Shown in pieces: positions 44,305 to 53,900 of a stretch of DNA of 64,000 bases. Source of the DNA: Bradyrhizobium guangxiense (GTDB lineage: Bacteria > Pseudomonadota > Alphaproteobacteria > Rhizobiales > Xanthobacteraceae). Below the pieces are notes generated by a model, which searched no databases, had not been told where the DNA came from, and worked only from the letters and a program-made list of their open reading frames with translations. The stretch covers positions 1,270,501 through 1,334,500 of the forward strand of contig NZ_CP022219.1 of assembly GCF_004114915.1 (NCBI RefSeq). The letters are read 5' to 3'. How positions within the stretch are numbered: the stretch's first letter is position 1; each line of letters begins with the position of its first letter. The position numbers were made by a program, and so were the translations under genes.

Positions 44305-46485
44305 ATGTCGAATGTCGAAGAGTTCCCTGCCTCCGCTCGCCGCCGGCCAACGGAGTTCGAAGCGCTGGTCACGGCCGGGCAAGCCGCGCTCGATGCCATT
44401 CCGGGGGCGGTCTGCCTCTGTGACGCCGAAGGATTGATCGTCGCCTACAACACGGAGGCCGTCGAATTGTGGGGGCGGGCGCCCGAACTTGCCAGCGCGC
44501 GTTTCTGCGGTTCGCATCAACTCTACTCTCTTGATGGAGCTCCGCTCGTCCAAAACGACTGTCCCATCTCTGTCGCCGTCCGGGAAGGCACGCCGACACG
44601 CAACGCCGAGGTCCTTATGGCGCGGCCGGATGGTTCGCGCTTCACGGCGTTGGTCAACATCCGCGCCTTGCGCGACCACTCCGGTTTCATCCAGGGCGCC
44701 ATCAATTGCTTCCACGACATTACCGGACGGAAGCGTATCGAAGAGGAAGTCCGTCAGAAGACTCAGGATCTGTCGGACTTCTTCGACAATGGTGCGGTGG
44801 GGCTTCATATCGTCAGCGGCGAAGGGATTATCCTGCGCGCCAATAAGGCTGAATTGGATATGCTCGGGTACAAGCCCGAGGAATATGTCGGCCGCCACAT
44901 CGCGGAATTTCATGTGGACGCACCCGTGATCGGCGAAATCCTTCAGCGCCTTTCATGCGGCATGCCCTTGCATCGCTACCCTGCGCGGTTGCGGGCGCGG
45001 GACGGCTCTCTGAAGCACGTGCTGATCACGTCCAACAGCCGCTTCGTGGACGGCAAGTTCGTCAATACGCGGTGTTTCACCCTCGACGTTACGGAATTGC
45101 ATGATGCCGAACAGGCAAGGCAAGCGAGCGAAACCCGGCTGGCCGCGACCTATGAGGCCGCCAGCGTCGGCATCTCGGAAGCGGACGACACCGGTCGTCT
45201 CTTGCGGGTCAATAATGCTCTCTGCCGCATCACCGGGCGCTCGCGCGCCGAATTGCTCGGAATGACTTTCTTGGACTACACCGATCCGCAAGACCGTATG
45301 GAGGACGCAGAACTCTACGCGCGACAAGTGCGTGGCGATGTCGAGAATTATACGATCCGCAAACGTGCAATACGGCCCGATGGGTCTGTGCGCCATCTCG
45401 ACATCTTCAGCTCGTCGGTGCGCGATTCAGAAGGCCGCTTTCTGTACGGCGTGCGCGTCGCCCAGGATGTCACTGCCACCAAACAGCTCGAGGATCGTCT
45501 GCGCGAACGCGAACAGCGAATGCGCGATCTCCTCGAGGCCTTGCCGGCGGCGATCTACACGACGGATGCCGAGGGCCGTATCGATTTTTACAACCGCGCC
45601 GCCGTTGAGATGGCCGGCAGAACGCCACAGCCGGGTGATGAATGGTGCGTGACCTGGAAACTCTATCGGCCGGATGGTTCGCCCCTCCCGCATAACGAAT
45701 GCCCTATGGCTGTCGCGCTCCGCGAAGACCGCCCGGTCCGCGGCGCCGAGGCGGTCGCCGAGCGCCCAGATGGCCGGCGCGTGCCGTTCATTCCATATCC
45801 GACGCCGCTCCACGACGCGACGGGCAAGTTGGTGGGCGCCATCAACATGCTCGTGGACATCAGCGAACGGAAGAGTGCCGAGAATGCGCAAAAGGTCCTC
45901 ATCGACGAGCTGAACCACCGCGTGAAGAACACCTTGGCGACGGTGCAGTCGCTCGCGAACCAGACCGCTCGCCATGCCGCCGGGCTGGAGGAGTTTCTAC
46001 CGACATTCATGGGACGTTTGTTGGCGCTTGCCCGCGCGCACGACCTGCTGACGAAGCGAAACTGGCAGGATGCCCCTTTGGAAAAGCTGGTCGAAGATAT
46101 CGTTGCTCCCGTCTCCGGCGGACGGGTAGTGACCGGCGGGCCACACGTCGATCTGGACGCGCGCACGGCGCTAAGCATTACTATGGTGCTCAACGAATTG
46201 CTGACCAACGCCGCGAAATATGGAGCGCTGTCCGTGCCGGGCGGATCGGTGTCGCTCACCTGGCGGATAGCCGGTGGCGAGCTGGCGCAAAGCATGCTCG
46301 AGTGCGAATGGCGAGAGCGGGGTGGGCCGCCGGTCACGCCGCCCAAGCGGCGAGGATTTGGTACGCGATTGATGGAGCGGTGTGTCGAGCATGATTTGGC
46401 CGGGGAGTTCGATCTGGTGTTCGAGCCTGAAGGCACTCGCTGCCGCATGACGTTTCCTGTTTTGATTGGAGCGTCCAATGGCTGA
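44305..46485 (+). CDS. PAS-domain HWE-type sensor histidine kinase
   Basis: 726 residues. Four PAS/PAC repeats in tandem: about 20-145, 145-275, 280-400 and 400-530 (recurring RPDGS and GRxxxxYN-type pieces). The kinase core has phospho-acceptor His538 in LNHRVKNTLATVQSL, the HWE-family N box NELLTNAAKYGALS and FGTRLMERCV near the end. No membrane span, so cytosolic. HWE/HisKA_2 kinases are frequent in general stress and light responses of alphaproteobacteria. Preceded by an EcfG promoter and overlapping its response regulator by eight bases. Confidence 0.9.
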   Translation: MSNVEEFPASARRRPTEFEALVTAGQAALDAIPGAVCLCDAEGLIVAYNTEAVELWGRAPELASARFCGSHQLYSLDGAPLVQNDCPISVAVREGTPTRNAEVLMARPDGSRFTALVNIRALRDHSGFIQGAINCFHDITGRKRIEEEVRQKTQDLSDFFDNGAVGLHIVSGEGIILRANKAELDMLGYKPEEYVGRHIAEFHVDAPVIGEILQRLSCGMPLHRYPARLRARDGSLKHVLITSNSRFVDGKFVNTRCFTLDVTELHDAEQARQASETRLAATYEAASVGISEADDTGRLLRVNNALCRITGRSRAELLGMTFLDYTDPQDRMEDAELYARQVRGDVENYTIRKRAIRPDGSVRHLDIFSSSVRDSEGRFLYGVRVAQDVTATKQLEDRLREREQRMRDLLEALPAAIYTTDAEGRIDFYNRAAVEMAGRTPQPGDEWCVTWKLYRPDGSPLPHNECPMAVALREDRPVRGAEAVAERPDGRRVPFIPYPTPLHDATGKLVGAINMLVDISERKSAENAQKVLIDELNHRVKNTLATVQSLANQTARHAAGLEEFLPTFMGRLLALARAHDLLTKRNWQDAPLEKLVEDIVAPVSGGRVVTGGPHVDLDARTALSITMVLNELLTNAAKYGALSVPGGSVSLTWRIAGGELAQSMLECEWRERGGPPVTPPKRRGFGTRLMERCVEHDLAGEFDLVFEPEGTRCRMTFPVLIGASNG

Positions 46486-46849
46486 GGCGTCGGGCACCAG
46501 GGTTCTCCTCGTCGAGGATGAAGGGCTGGTGGCCCTCATGATCGAGGATATGCTCGACGAGTTGGGATTCGAGGTCGTCGCCTCGGCTGCTCACGTGAAA
46601 AAGGCCTGTGAGCTTGCTTCAGCGGCGTCTTTCGATCTGGGACTTCTCGATGTGAACCTGGCCGGAGAGTTCGTCTTCCCGGTTGCTCGCATCTTGCGCG
46701 CTCGAAAGATTCCCTTCTTGTTCAGCACGGGCTACGGCGGACCTCCACTTGAGGAAGAGTTCAGGAATGCACCCTCGATCGGCAAGCCATTCACCGCCGA
46801 TCAATTGAGCGAGAAACTGCGGACGCTGCTGCCGTCCCTAGGTGTCTGA
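46478..46849 (+). CDS. Single-domain response regulator (CheY-like)
   Basis: 123 residues, receiver domain only. Phosphorylation site Asp58 (LLDVN), acidic pair Glu13/Asp14, Thr84 and Lys103. No output domain. The start ATG 46478 overlaps the kinase stop by eight bases and has TTGGAGC upstream. Probably receives phosphate from the adjacent HWE kinase and acts as a phosphate sink or protein-interaction regulator. Confidence 0.9.
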   Translation: MAEASGTRVLLVEDEGLVALMIEDMLDELGFEVVASAAHVKKACELASAASFDLGLLDVNLAGEFVFPVARILRARKIPFLFSTGYGGPPLEEEFRNAPSIGKPFTADQLSEKLRTLLPSLGV

Positions 46850-47022
46850 CCGTCTCGATCGACGCTTTCGCACACCTGCCATCGCAAGTTTCGACGATGG
46901 CATCTTACCCCTGATTTGCCCGACGGATCAAAGGCGTTTCGTGAAATCCGCAAGTCTTTGATTTTGCAGCGGCCGTCTACTGTGCATGGGGTTGTTTTCC
47001 GATATTTTTGTTCGGCGCCCCG

Positions 47023-47781
47023 TCAGGACCGGGCCGGCACCAGCTCGGTCAGCGAGCGGATGATGCGGTCGGGCTTGACGGTCGAGCCTTCAGGCAGGCC
47101 GTCGCCATGCACGTCGATCCAGATCGAATAGATGCCGAGGCGTTGCGGCGTCACCACTTCCCATTCCAGATTGTCGCCGATCATCCAGGTGTCCTTCGCG
47201 GTGACGCCCAGCGCCTCCATCGCGTGCAGATAGGCGCGCTCCTCGGGCTTGCCGAAGCCGTGCTCGCCCTCGATCTGGATGTGGTCGAAGCGGTGGGTCA
47301 GCTCGAAGCGCTCGACCTTGGCGCGCTGCATCTCGGCGGCGCCGTTGGTGACCAGCGCGAGCTTGACGCCGCGTGCCCTGAACGCGTCGATCGCGTCATG
47401 CGCGCCGGGAAAGACGAAGATCGCTTCCTCGCGGTAGGTGGTGAAGCGGTCGGCGATGCGATCGGCGAGATCGTCGGGCAGGGCGCGGTGGCCCTCGGCG
47501 GCGAGCGCGGCGAAGCCGCCGCGCACGGTGAGCCGCCGCGCCTCGCCGAGCTTCATCCGCCAGATCGGCTCCGCGGTCGACCAGAACTGCCGCGCATAGG
47601 CGAGCACCGCGGTTGCGACTTGCGGCGGTGGCAGCGGCGCAAGCTCCTCGGCAAACTCGGCAGCGATCGTGTTCCAGGCGATCTCGGGCCGGCCATAGGC
47701 CGACAGGATGGTGTCGTCCATGTCGATCAGCATGGCGCGGGGGAGGGGCTTCGAAGCGGACTTCATCGTCGTCACGGCCAT
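47023..47781 (-). CDS. HAD-superfamily hydrolase
   Basis: 252 residues. HAD motif I DMDDT at 20-24, motif [10 protein letters not shown], motif III region HGFGKPE and motif [10 protein letters not shown]. Belongs with the YjjG/phosphoglycolate-like haloacid dehalogenase phosphatases; the substrate is unknown. Its start overlaps the hemF stop by ten bases; an in-frame ATG at 47766 is an alternative. Confidence 0.87.
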   Translation of the reverse strand: MAVTTMKSASKPLPRAMLIDMDDTILSAYGRPEIAWNTIAAEFAEELAPLPPPQVATAVLAYARQFWSTAEPIWRMKLGEARRLTVRGGFAALAAEGHRALPDDLADRIADRFTTYREEAIFVFPGAHDAIDAFRARGVKLALVTNGAAEMQRAKVERFELTHRFDHIQIEGEHGFGKPEERAYLHAMEALGVTAKDTWMIGDNLEWEVVTPQRLGIYSIWIDVHGDGLPEGSTVKPDRIIRSLTELVPARS

Positions 47782-48665
47782 TTCACTTCGGGCGGCATCG
47801 ACGACAGGATCGAGTCGACATTGCCGCCGGTCTTGAGCCCGAAGATGGTGCCGCGATCATAAAGCAGGTTGAATTCGACATAGCGGCCGCGCCGGATCAA
47901 TTGCTCCTCGCGGTCGGCGGCGGTCCAGGTGCTGGCGAAATTGCGCCTGACGATCTCTGGGTAGATCTTCAGGAAGGCATGGCCGACGTCCTTGGTGAAG
48001 GCGAGGTCGGCCTCCCAGTCGCCGCTGTCGTGCCAGTCGTAGAAGATACCCCCGATGCCGCGCGCTTCTTTCCGGTGCGGCAGATAGAAATACTCGTCGC
48101 ACCACTTTTTGTACTTGTCGTAGTCGGCAACGCCGTTCGGACCGGTGCAGGCCTCCTTCATCGCGGCGTGGAAGGCGATGCTGTCGGCATCCTCCTGCGT
48201 GCGCCGGCGGTCGAGCACCGGCGTGAGGTCGGCGCCGCCGCCGAACCAGGCTTTCGTGGTGACGACGAAGCGCGTGTTCATGTGCACGGCGGGCACGTTC
48301 GGATTGCGCATATGCGCGATCAGCGAGATGCCCGAGGCCCAGAATTTGGGATCCTCCGCGGCGCCGGGGATCTGGGTCCGAAACTCGGGGGCGAACTCGC
48401 CATGCACCGTCGAGCAGTGCACGCCGACCTTCTCGAACAGACGGCCGTGCATCATCGACATCACCCCGCCGCCGCCGGCCGCGCCGGTATGGTCGGTGCG
48501 CTGCCAGGGCGTGCGCTTGAAGCGGCCGGCCTCGCCCGGATAGAGACTTTGCGGCGCGTCGTCCTCGAGCCGCTCGAAGCTCGCGCAGATCTCGTCGCGC
48601 AAGGCTTCGAACCAGGCGCGGGCGCGGGACTTGCGGTCTTCGATCGTCGTAACGTCCATGTTCAT
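47772..48665 (-). CDS. hemF: Coproporphyrinogen III oxidase, aerobic
   Basis: Oxygen-dependent decarboxylation of coproporphyrinogen III to protoporphyrinogen IX in haem synthesis. 297 residues, normal for HemF. Family signatures [10 protein letters not shown] and GIGGIFYDW are present, as are conserved His residues in HRKEARG. Co-directional with the HAD gene and queE upstream (13 bp), so one transcript is likely. Confidence 0.95.
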   Translation of the reverse strand: MNMDVTTIEDRKSRARAWFEALRDEICASFERLEDDAPQSLYPGEAGRFKRTPWQRTDHTGAAGGGGVMSMMHGRLFEKVGVHCSTVHGEFAPEFRTQIPGAAEDPKFWASGISLIAHMRNPNVPAVHMNTRFVVTTKAWFGGGADLTPVLDRRRTQEDADSIAFHAAMKEACTGPNGVADYDKYKKWCDEYFYLPHRKEARGIGGIFYDWHDSGDWEADLAFTKDVGHAFLKIYPEIVRRNFASTWTAADREEQLIRRGRYVEFNLLYDRGTIFGLKTGGNVDSILSSMPPEVKWP

Positions 48666-48678
48666 TCCCGGTCGCGCC

Positions 48679-49311
48679 CTATCTGATGCCGAGCGATTTG
48701 TGCGTCTGCACGCTCAGCCGCCATTGCGGGTGGTGCAGGCAATAGTCGATCGCGCGCGCGGTGTTCTCGACGACCTCGGGACCGTCCATGGGCTGCAGCG
48801 AGAAGCGCTCGAAGGCGAGGTGCTCGAACGTCTCGGGCGCGGCGAGGGCCTGCGGGTAGACCAGCTTCAGCTCGTGGCCCTGGCGCAGCACCAGCTCGCT
48901 GCCGCCCTTGGGGCTGACGCAGATCCAGTCGAGGCCGTCAGGCGCGGCCATGGTGCCGTTGGTCTCGACGCCGATCTCGAAGCCGCGCTGGTGCAGCGCC
49001 TCGATCAGGGCGGTGTCGACCTGGAGCAGCGGCTCGCCGCCGGGGAGCACCACGTAGCGATTGGCTTCGGTGGCACGCCATTGCGCGGCGATGGTGTCGG
49101 CGAGCTCCGCGGCCGAGCCGTAGCGGCCGCCGAGCGTGCCGTCGGTTCCGACGAAATCCGTGTCGCAGAACTTGCAAGTGGCCTCGAGGCGGTCCGCCTC
49201 GCGTCCGCTCCAGAGGTTGCAGCCGGCAAAGCGGCAGAACACGGAGGCGCGCCCGGCATGGGCGCCTTCGCCTTGCAGGGTCAGGAAGATTTCCTTGACC
49301 GCGTAACTCAA
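48679..49311 (-). CDS. queE: 7-carboxy-7-deazaguanine synthase
   Basis: Radical-SAM enzyme of queuosine and 7-deazaguanine synthesis. 210 residues. The cluster is C31-X14-C46-X2-C49, the atypical spacing of the short QueE subgroup; GGEP at about 100-103 is the SAM-binding motif. It starts at TTG 49311 with a strong GAGGAGAG six bases upstream, and no ATG suits. Located between hemF and a tRNA methyltransferase gene. Confidence 0.9.
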   Translation of the reverse strand: MSYAVKEIFLTLQGEGAHAGRASVFCRFAGCNLWSGREADRLEATCKFCDTDFVGTDGTLGGRYGSAAELADTIAAQWRATEANRYVVLPGGEPLLQVDTALIEALHQRGFEIGVETNGTMAAPDGLDWICVSPKGGSELVLRQGHELKLVYPQALAAPETFEHLAFERFSLQPMDGPEVVENTARAIDYCLHHPQWRLSVQTHKSLGIR

Positions 49312-49330
49312 TCGTCTCTCCTCAACCTGT

Positions 49331-49789
49331 TCAAACGTGCGGGCTCCGGATCTGTCGCAGCGCCTCGCCTGCGGCCATCGCCGCCGTCATGGCGACATTG
49401 AGCGACCGCAGCCCCGCCCTGATCGGGATCACCAGCCGCGCATCCGCAGCCTCGACCACCGCGTCGGTGACGCCGGCGCTCTCGCGCCCGAATAGCAGGA
49501 TGTCCGACGTCTGGTAACGGAAATCGCGATAGTCGGTGGCGCCCTTGGTGGTGAACAGCAGCAGGCGATAGCCATGCGCGGCGCGCCAGTCCTCGAATCT
49601 CAGCCAGGAGTCGTGCCTGAGGATGCTGACATGGTCGAGGTAATCCATTCCCGCCCGGCGGAACGCGCGGTCGGAGACCGGGAACCCGGCCGGTTCGATG
49701 ATATGGGCGGCCAGTCCGAGGCAGGCGCACAGCCTGAGAATCGTGCCGGTGTTCTGCGGGATGTCGGGCTGGAAAAGTGCTATCTGCAT
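49331..49789 (-). CDS. trmL: tRNA (cytidine(34)-2'-O)-methyltransferase
   Basis: SpoU/TrmH-family knotted methyltransferase, 152 residues from ATG 49789 (MQIALFQPDIPQNTGT). The upstream frame (to a GTG at 49864) lacks conserved sequence. C-terminal SAM motif IPIRAGLRSLNVAMTAAMA is the SPOUT knot. TrmL methylates the wobble position of tRNA-Leu. Divergent from fbcF. Confidence 0.9.
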   Translation of the reverse strand: MQIALFQPDIPQNTGTILRLCACLGLAAHIIEPAGFPVSDRAFRRAGMDYLDHVSILRHDSWLRFEDWRAAHGYRLLLFTTKGATDYRDFRYQTSDILLFGRESAGVTDAVVEAADARLVIPIRAGLRSLNVAMTAAMAAGEALRQIRSPHV

Positions 49790-50067
49790 CGAGGGCGGCG
49801 GGGTTGGTTGCGGGCGGAAATGTCTCAATAAAACATCGCCTGCCCGGGAATTCGTGCATGGCACGCTCCTGCGCCGATAGCGGGCTTGCGCTCGCCCGGC
49901 AAGGGTGCCAATAGAACGATTCTGGACTGCTGTTTCGCCCGTTTAGAGGTGAACATGCGAAGTTCTGCCGCCGCGGGGGGCCGCGGGCGCCGGCAGCCTT
50001 TCCGGGGACCTCATGGGCGCCCCCTGGAGCGGTTCCACCGGTTGCACAAGAAGAAAGGGTTGGAATC

Positions 50068-50598
50068 GTGACGACAGCGTCTTCGGCGGACCATCCGACA
50101 CGCCGTGATTTCTTATTCGTTGCAACGGGGGCAGCTGCAGCAGTAGGGGGCGCGGCCGCGCTCTGGCCCTTCATCTCTCAAATGAATCCTGACGCCTCGA
50201 CCATCGCCGCCGGTGCGCCGATCGAGGTCGATCTCAGCCCGGTCGCCGAAGGCCAGGACATCAAGGTGTTCTGGCGTGGAAAGCCGATCTACATCAGCCA
50301 CCGCACCAAGAAGCAGATCGACGAGGCGCGCGCCGTCAACGTGGCGAGCCTGCCCGATCCGCAGACCGACGAAGCCCGGGTCAAGTCCGGCCACGAGCAA
50401 TGGCTGGTCGTGATCGGCATCTGCACCCATCTCGGCTGCATCCCGATCGCTCATGAAGGCAACTACGACGGGTTTTTCTGTCCCTGCCATGGTTCGCAGT
50501 ACGATTCGTCCGGCCGCATCCGCCAGGGGCCCGCGCCCGCGAACCTGCCGGTGCCGCCGTACCAGTTCGTTTCCGACACCAAAATCCAGATCGGCTGA
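50068..50598 (+). CDS. fbcF: Rieske iron-sulfur subunit of cytochrome bc1
   Basis: Electron acceptor from ubiquinol in complex III. 176 residues from GTG 50068. N-terminal Tat signal/anchor RRDFLF with hydrophobic segment (12-37), then the Rieske domain: CTHLGC (Cys119, His121, Cys124) and CPCHGS (Cys138, Cys140, His141) binding the 2Fe-2S. First gene of the bc1 operon; a GC-rich inverted repeat at 49966-50000 lies upstream. Also called petA. Confidence 0.95.
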   Translation: MTTASSADHPTRRDFLFVATGAAAAVGGAAALWPFISQMNPDASTIAAGAPIEVDLSPVAEGQDIKVFWRGKPIYISHRTKKQIDEARAVNVASLPDPQTDEARVKSGHEQWLVVIGICTHLGCIPIAHEGNYDGFFCPCHGSQYDSSGRIRQGPAPANLPVPPYQFVSDTKIQIG

Positions 50599-50660
50599 GC
50601 TTCGGACCTTCATCAGAAGCTTCGCGCCGTCTCGTCGTACTATTTCCTCAGGATCGCATC

Positions 50661-52733
50661 ATGAGCGGACCATCCGACTACCAGCCGAGCAATCCGGCCC
50701 TGCAATGGATCGAGCGGCGCCTGCCGATCCTCGGCCTCATGCACTCTTCCTTCGTCGTCTATCCCACCCCGCGTAACCTGAACTATTGGTGGACCTTCGG
50801 CGCCATCCTCTCCTTCATGCTGGGGATGCAGATCCTGACCGGCGTGATCCTGGCGATGCATTATACCCCGCATGCCGATCTCGCTTTCAAGTCGGTCGAG
50901 CTGATCGTCCGTGACGTGAACTACGGCTGGCTGTTGCGCAACATGCACGCCTGCGGCGCGTCGATGTTCTTCTTCGCGGTCTACGTTCACATGCTGCGCG
51001 GTCTCTATTACGGCTCCTACAAGGAGCCGCGCGAGGTGCTGTGGATCCTCGGCGTCATCATCTACCTCCTGATGATGGCGACCGGCTTCATGGGCTACGT
51101 GCTGCCGTGGGGCCAGATGAGCTTCTGGGGCGCCACGGTCATCACCAATCTGTTCTCCGCCATCCCCTATTTCGGCGAGAGCATCGTGACGCTGCTCTGG
51201 GGCGGCTATTCGGTCGGCAATCCGACGCTGAACCGCTTCTTCTCGCTGCATTATCTGCTGCCGTTCCTGATCGCGGGCGTCGTCGTGCTCCACGTCTGGG
51301 CGCTGCACGTTGCCGGCCAGAACAATCCTGACGGCGTCGAGCCGAAGACGGAAAAGGACACGGTGCCGTTCACGCCGCACGCGACCATCAAGGACATGTT
51401 CGGCGTCGCCTGCTTCATGCTGCTCTACGCCTGGTTCATCTTCTACATGCCGAACTATCTCGGCGACGCCGACAACTACATTCCGGCGAACCCGGGCGTG
51501 ACGCCGCCGCACATCGTGCCGGAATGGTATTACCTGCCGTTCTACGCGATCCTGCGCTCGATCCCGAACAAGCTTGCGGGCGTCATCGCGATGTTCGGCG
51601 CGATCATCATCCTGTGCTTCCTGCCCTGGCTGGACGCAGCGAAGACGAGGTCGTCGAAGTATCGTCCGCTTGCCAAGCAGTTCTTCTGGATCTTCGTCGT
51701 GGTCTGCATCCTGCTCGGCTATCTCGGCGCGCAGCCGCCGGAGGGCATCTACGTCGTTGCCGGCCGGGTCCTGACGGTCTGCTACTTCGCCTACTTCCTG
51801 ATTGTGCTGCCGCTGCTCTCGCGCATCGAGAAGCCGCGGCCGGTGCCGAACTCGATCTCGGATGCGGTCCTGGCCAAGACCGGCAGCAGGTCGACGCCGA
51901 TGGTCTCGACCGCGATCGTGCTGGCGCTCGCCGGCTCGTTGTTCGCGGGCTCGGTCGACAGCGCCAAGGCGTCTGAAGGCAGCGACCAGCCACCCGGCAA
52001 CAAATGGTCGTTCTCGGGCCCTTTCGGTAAGTTCGACCGCGGCGCGCTGCAACGCGGACTGAAGGTCTACAAAGAGGTCTGCGCCAGCTGCCACGGCCTG
52101 TCCTACGTCGCCTTCCGCAATCTCTCGGAGCCCGGCGGCCCCGGCTATTCGGTGGCGCAGGCGGCTGCCTTCGCTTCCGAGTACAAGGTCAAGGACGGTC
52201 CGAACGATGCGGGCGACATGTTCGAGCGCGCGGGGCGCCCAGCGGATTATTTCCCCTCGCCGTTCCCGAACGAGCAGGCCGCTCGTGCGGCGAACGGCGG
52301 CGCGGCGCCGCCCGACCTGTCCCTGATCACCAAGGCGCGTTCCTACAAGCGCGGCTTCCCGTGGTTCATCTTCGACTTCTTCAGCCAGTACCAGGAGCAG
52401 GGCCCGGACTACGTCTCGGCAGTGCTGCAGGGCTTTGAGGACAAGGTCCCGGAAGGCGTCACCATTCCGGAGGGCTCGTACTACAACAAGTACTTCCCCG
52501 GCCACGCCATCAAGATGCCGAAGCCGCTCAGCGACGGCCAGGTGACCTACGACGATGGCTCGCCGACCACGGTCGCGCAGTACGCCAAGGACGTCACCAC
52601 CTTCCTGATGTGGACCGCCGAGCCGCACATGGAAGCGCGCAAGCGCCTCGGCTTCCAGGTCTTCGTGTTTCTGATCCTCTTCGCGGGCCTGATGTACTTC
52701 ACCAAGAAGAAGGTCTGGGCCAGCTCGCACTGA
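50661..52733 (+). CDS. fbcH: Fused cytochrome b / cytochrome c1 precursor
   Basis: 690 residues. Cytochrome b occupies about 1-405 with the haem-ligand His pairs ([18 protein letters not shown] and [18 protein letters not shown]). After about 410 a signal-like hydrophobic segment ([15 protein letters not shown], ending near AKAS) introduces cytochrome c1, whose haem-binding site is CASCHG at about 474. The C-terminus carries the c1 membrane anchor ([13 protein letters not shown]). In Bradyrhizobium this single product is known to be cleaved into both subunits. It follows fbcF by 62 bp and is followed by a terminator. Confidence 0.95.
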   Translation: MSGPSDYQPSNPALQWIERRLPILGLMHSSFVVYPTPRNLNYWWTFGAILSFMLGMQILTGVILAMHYTPHADLAFKSVELIVRDVNYGWLLRNMHACGASMFFFAVYVHMLRGLYYGSYKEPREVLWILGVIIYLLMMATGFMGYVLPWGQMSFWGATVITNLFSAIPYFGESIVTLLWGGYSVGNPTLNRFFSLHYLLPFLIAGVVVLHVWALHVAGQNNPDGVEPKTEKDTVPFTPHATIKDMFGVACFMLLYAWFIFYMPNYLGDADNYIPANPGVTPPHIVPEWYYLPFYAILRSIPNKLAGVIAMFGAIIILCFLPWLDAAKTRSSKYRPLAKQFFWIFVVVCILLGYLGAQPPEGIYVVAGRVLTVCYFAYFLIVLPLLSRIEKPRPVPNSISDAVLAKTGSRSTPMVSTAIVLALAGSLFAGSVDSAKASEGSDQPPGNKWSFSGPFGKFDRGALQRGLKVYKEVCASCHGLSYVAFRNLSEPGGPGYSVAQAAAFASEYKVKDGPNDAGDMFERAGRPADYFPSPFPNEQAARAANGGAAPPDLSLITKARSYKRGFPWFIFDFFSQYQEQGPDYVSAVLQGFEDKVPEGVTIPEGSYYNKYFPGHAIKMPKPLSDGQVTYDDGSPTTVAQYAKDVTTFLMWTAEPHMEARKRLGFQVFVFLILFAGLMYFTKKKVWASSH

Positions 52734-52755
52734 GCAGCGCAAGACGAGAATGAAG

Positions 52756-52780
52756 AAGCCCCCGCAAGGGGGCTTTTTTG
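52756..52780 (+). terminator. Rho-independent terminator of fbcFH
   Basis: Stem AAGCCCCC / GGGGGCTT (52756-52763 and 52768-52775) with GCAA tetraloop followed by TTTTTTGTT. Confidence 0.92.
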
Positions 52781-52795
52781 TTGGACCTAACTCTC

Positions 52796-52835
52796 CGTCA
52801 TTCCGGGTTCGCACTCCGTGCGCCCCGGAATGACG
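52796..52835. repeat. Palindromic intergenic repeat, class A (short)
   Basis: CGTCATTCCGGGTTCGCACT... pairs with CGCCCCGGAATGACG; a minimal single-hairpin copy between the fbcFH terminator and the next gene. Confidence 0.7.
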
Positions 52836-52913
52836 AGAGTGTGGATTGCGCCTCTCGCTCTCACCCGCCAAAATGTCCCCCAACCGCTCCCCAGAAACTC
52901 ACCGGAGGACACC

Positions 52914-53588
52914 ATGGGAACCGCCATCACCTTCAAGCGCCCGGACGGCAAGGACGCCTCGGGCTATCTCGCCAATGCCGCACGCGGCAACGCGCCGGGC
53001 GTGGTCGTGATTCAGGAATGGTGGGGCCTGTCGGACCAGATTAAGGGCCTGTGCGACCGCTTTGCGCTGGCCGGCTTCGATGCGCTGGCGCCCGATCTCT
53101 ACAAGGGCAAGGTGGTGCCGTATCACGACACGGACAGCGCCAACAAGGAGATGAATTCGCTCGACTTCATGGACGCCACCACGCAGACCGTGCGCGGCGC
53201 CGCGCAATATCTGTCGCGCAACGGTGCCAAGGTCGGGCTGACAGGCTTCTGCCTCGGCGGCGCCGTCACTATCATCGGCGCGACCAAGATCCCGGAGCTC
53301 GCGGCCGGCGTGGTGTTCTACGGCATCCCGCCCGAGCAGGCGGCCAAGCCCGCCGACGTCAAGATCCCGCTGCAGGCCCATTTCGCCAACAAGGACGATT
53401 GGTGCACGCCGGAGTTGGTCAATGGCTTCGAGAAGGCCATGAAGGCGGCCGGCAAGTCGCTGGAGCTGTTCCGCTATGACGCCGAGCACGCCTTCGTCAA
53501 CGAGCAGCGCCAGGCCGTGCACGACCGCGAGGCCGCCGAGCTCGCCTGGGGCCGGGCGACGGAGTTTTTCAGGAAGCATCTGGGGTAG
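52914..53588 (+). CDS. Dienelactone hydrolase family protein
   Basis: 224 residues from ATG 52914 with GGAGG at 52905. Alpha/beta hydrolase with nucleophile Cys113 in GFCLGG, probable Asp161 or Asp162 (NKDDWC) and His192 (EHAF), the Cys-type triad of dienelactone hydrolase. The oxyanion region is VVIQEWWGLS. May hydrolyse carboxymethylenebutenolide or similar lactones; the pathway context is absent, so its natural substrate is open. Confidence 0.9.
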   Translation: MGTAITFKRPDGKDASGYLANAARGNAPGVVVIQEWWGLSDQIKGLCDRFALAGFDALAPDLYKGKVVPYHDTDSANKEMNSLDFMDATTQTVRGAAQYLSRNGAKVGLTGFCLGGAVTIIGATKIPELAAGVVFYGIPPEQAAKPADVKIPLQAHFANKDDWCTPELVNGFEKAMKAAGKSLELFRYDAEHAFVNEQRQAVHDREAAELAWGRATEFFRKHLG

Positions 53589-53601
53589 TCGCGGCAGCCT
53601 G

Positions 53602-53685
53602 TAGCCCGGATGGAGCGAAGCGTAATCCGGGGCCGTCTCGTCTTGGCACGAATCCCGGATTGCGCTGCGCTCCATCCGGGCTACG
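53602..53685. repeat. Palindromic intergenic repeat, class C
   Basis: TAGCCCGGATGGAGCG (left) and CGCTCCATCCGGGCTA (right), exact 16-bp arms with further imperfect pairing inside. The arm reappears in the hybrid repeat at 23294. Confidence 0.8.
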
Positions 53686-53700
53686 CCACCGGTGCCACCC

Positions 53701-53730
53701 TTGACGCCGTCCCCGCGCCATGGTGAGTAT
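53701..53730 (+). promoter_or_regulatory. Putative trp promoter (leaderless start)
   Basis: TTGACG at 53701-53706 as -35 and GAGTAT at 53725-53730 as a weak -10, 18 bp apart. The predicted transcription start falls on or near the ATG of trpL at 53737, which would make the leader mRNA leaderless as known for trpL of rhizobia. Confidence moderate because the -10 matches only three of six bases. Confidence 0.45.
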
Positions 53731-53736
53731 CCGTTC

Positions 53737-53784
53737 ATGAGCACCGCAGCCCGCCCAGCCCGTCGTTGGTGGCGCACCTCCTAA
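53737..53784 (+). CDS. trpL: trp operon leader peptide
   Basis: 15 codons: M-S-T-A-A-R-P-A-R-R-W-W-R-T-S, then TAA. Tandem tryptophan codons at 53767-53772, placed just before overlapping hairpins, are the hallmark of ribosome-mediated attenuation. It is 116 bp upstream of trpE(G). Too short to be called by usual gene finders. Start ATG lies at the predicted transcription start. Confidence 0.82.
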   Translation: MSTAARPARRWWRTS

Positions 53785-53810
53785 AGAGGTGGCCGGTGCG
53801 ATTTTCCTTT
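53771..53810 (+). promoter_or_regulatory. trp attenuator hairpins
   Basis: Hairpin 1: CACCTC (53775-53780) with GAGGTG (53786-53791), lengthened by GGC/GCC across one bulge. Hairpin 2: CGCACC (53773-53778) with GGTGCG (53795-53800), followed directly by ATTTTCCTTT, terminator-like. The two share 53775-53778 and cannot form together. Ribosome stalling at the Trp codons would cover the shared arm. Confidence 0.6.
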
Positions 53811-53900
53811 CCCAAATCGTCTGAGGTCGCCAGCACAGCGCGGCGGCCTGATCGTGTGTCCTGTGTGGCGTTCCCTCGGCAAGTTTCGTAAGAGGACGAC

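Noticed and set aside
50640..52883. 747-residue frame antisense to fbcH
   Set aside because: The fbcH product is unmistakable; the antisense frame is open because of codon bias and has low-complexity His/Arg/Asp composition.
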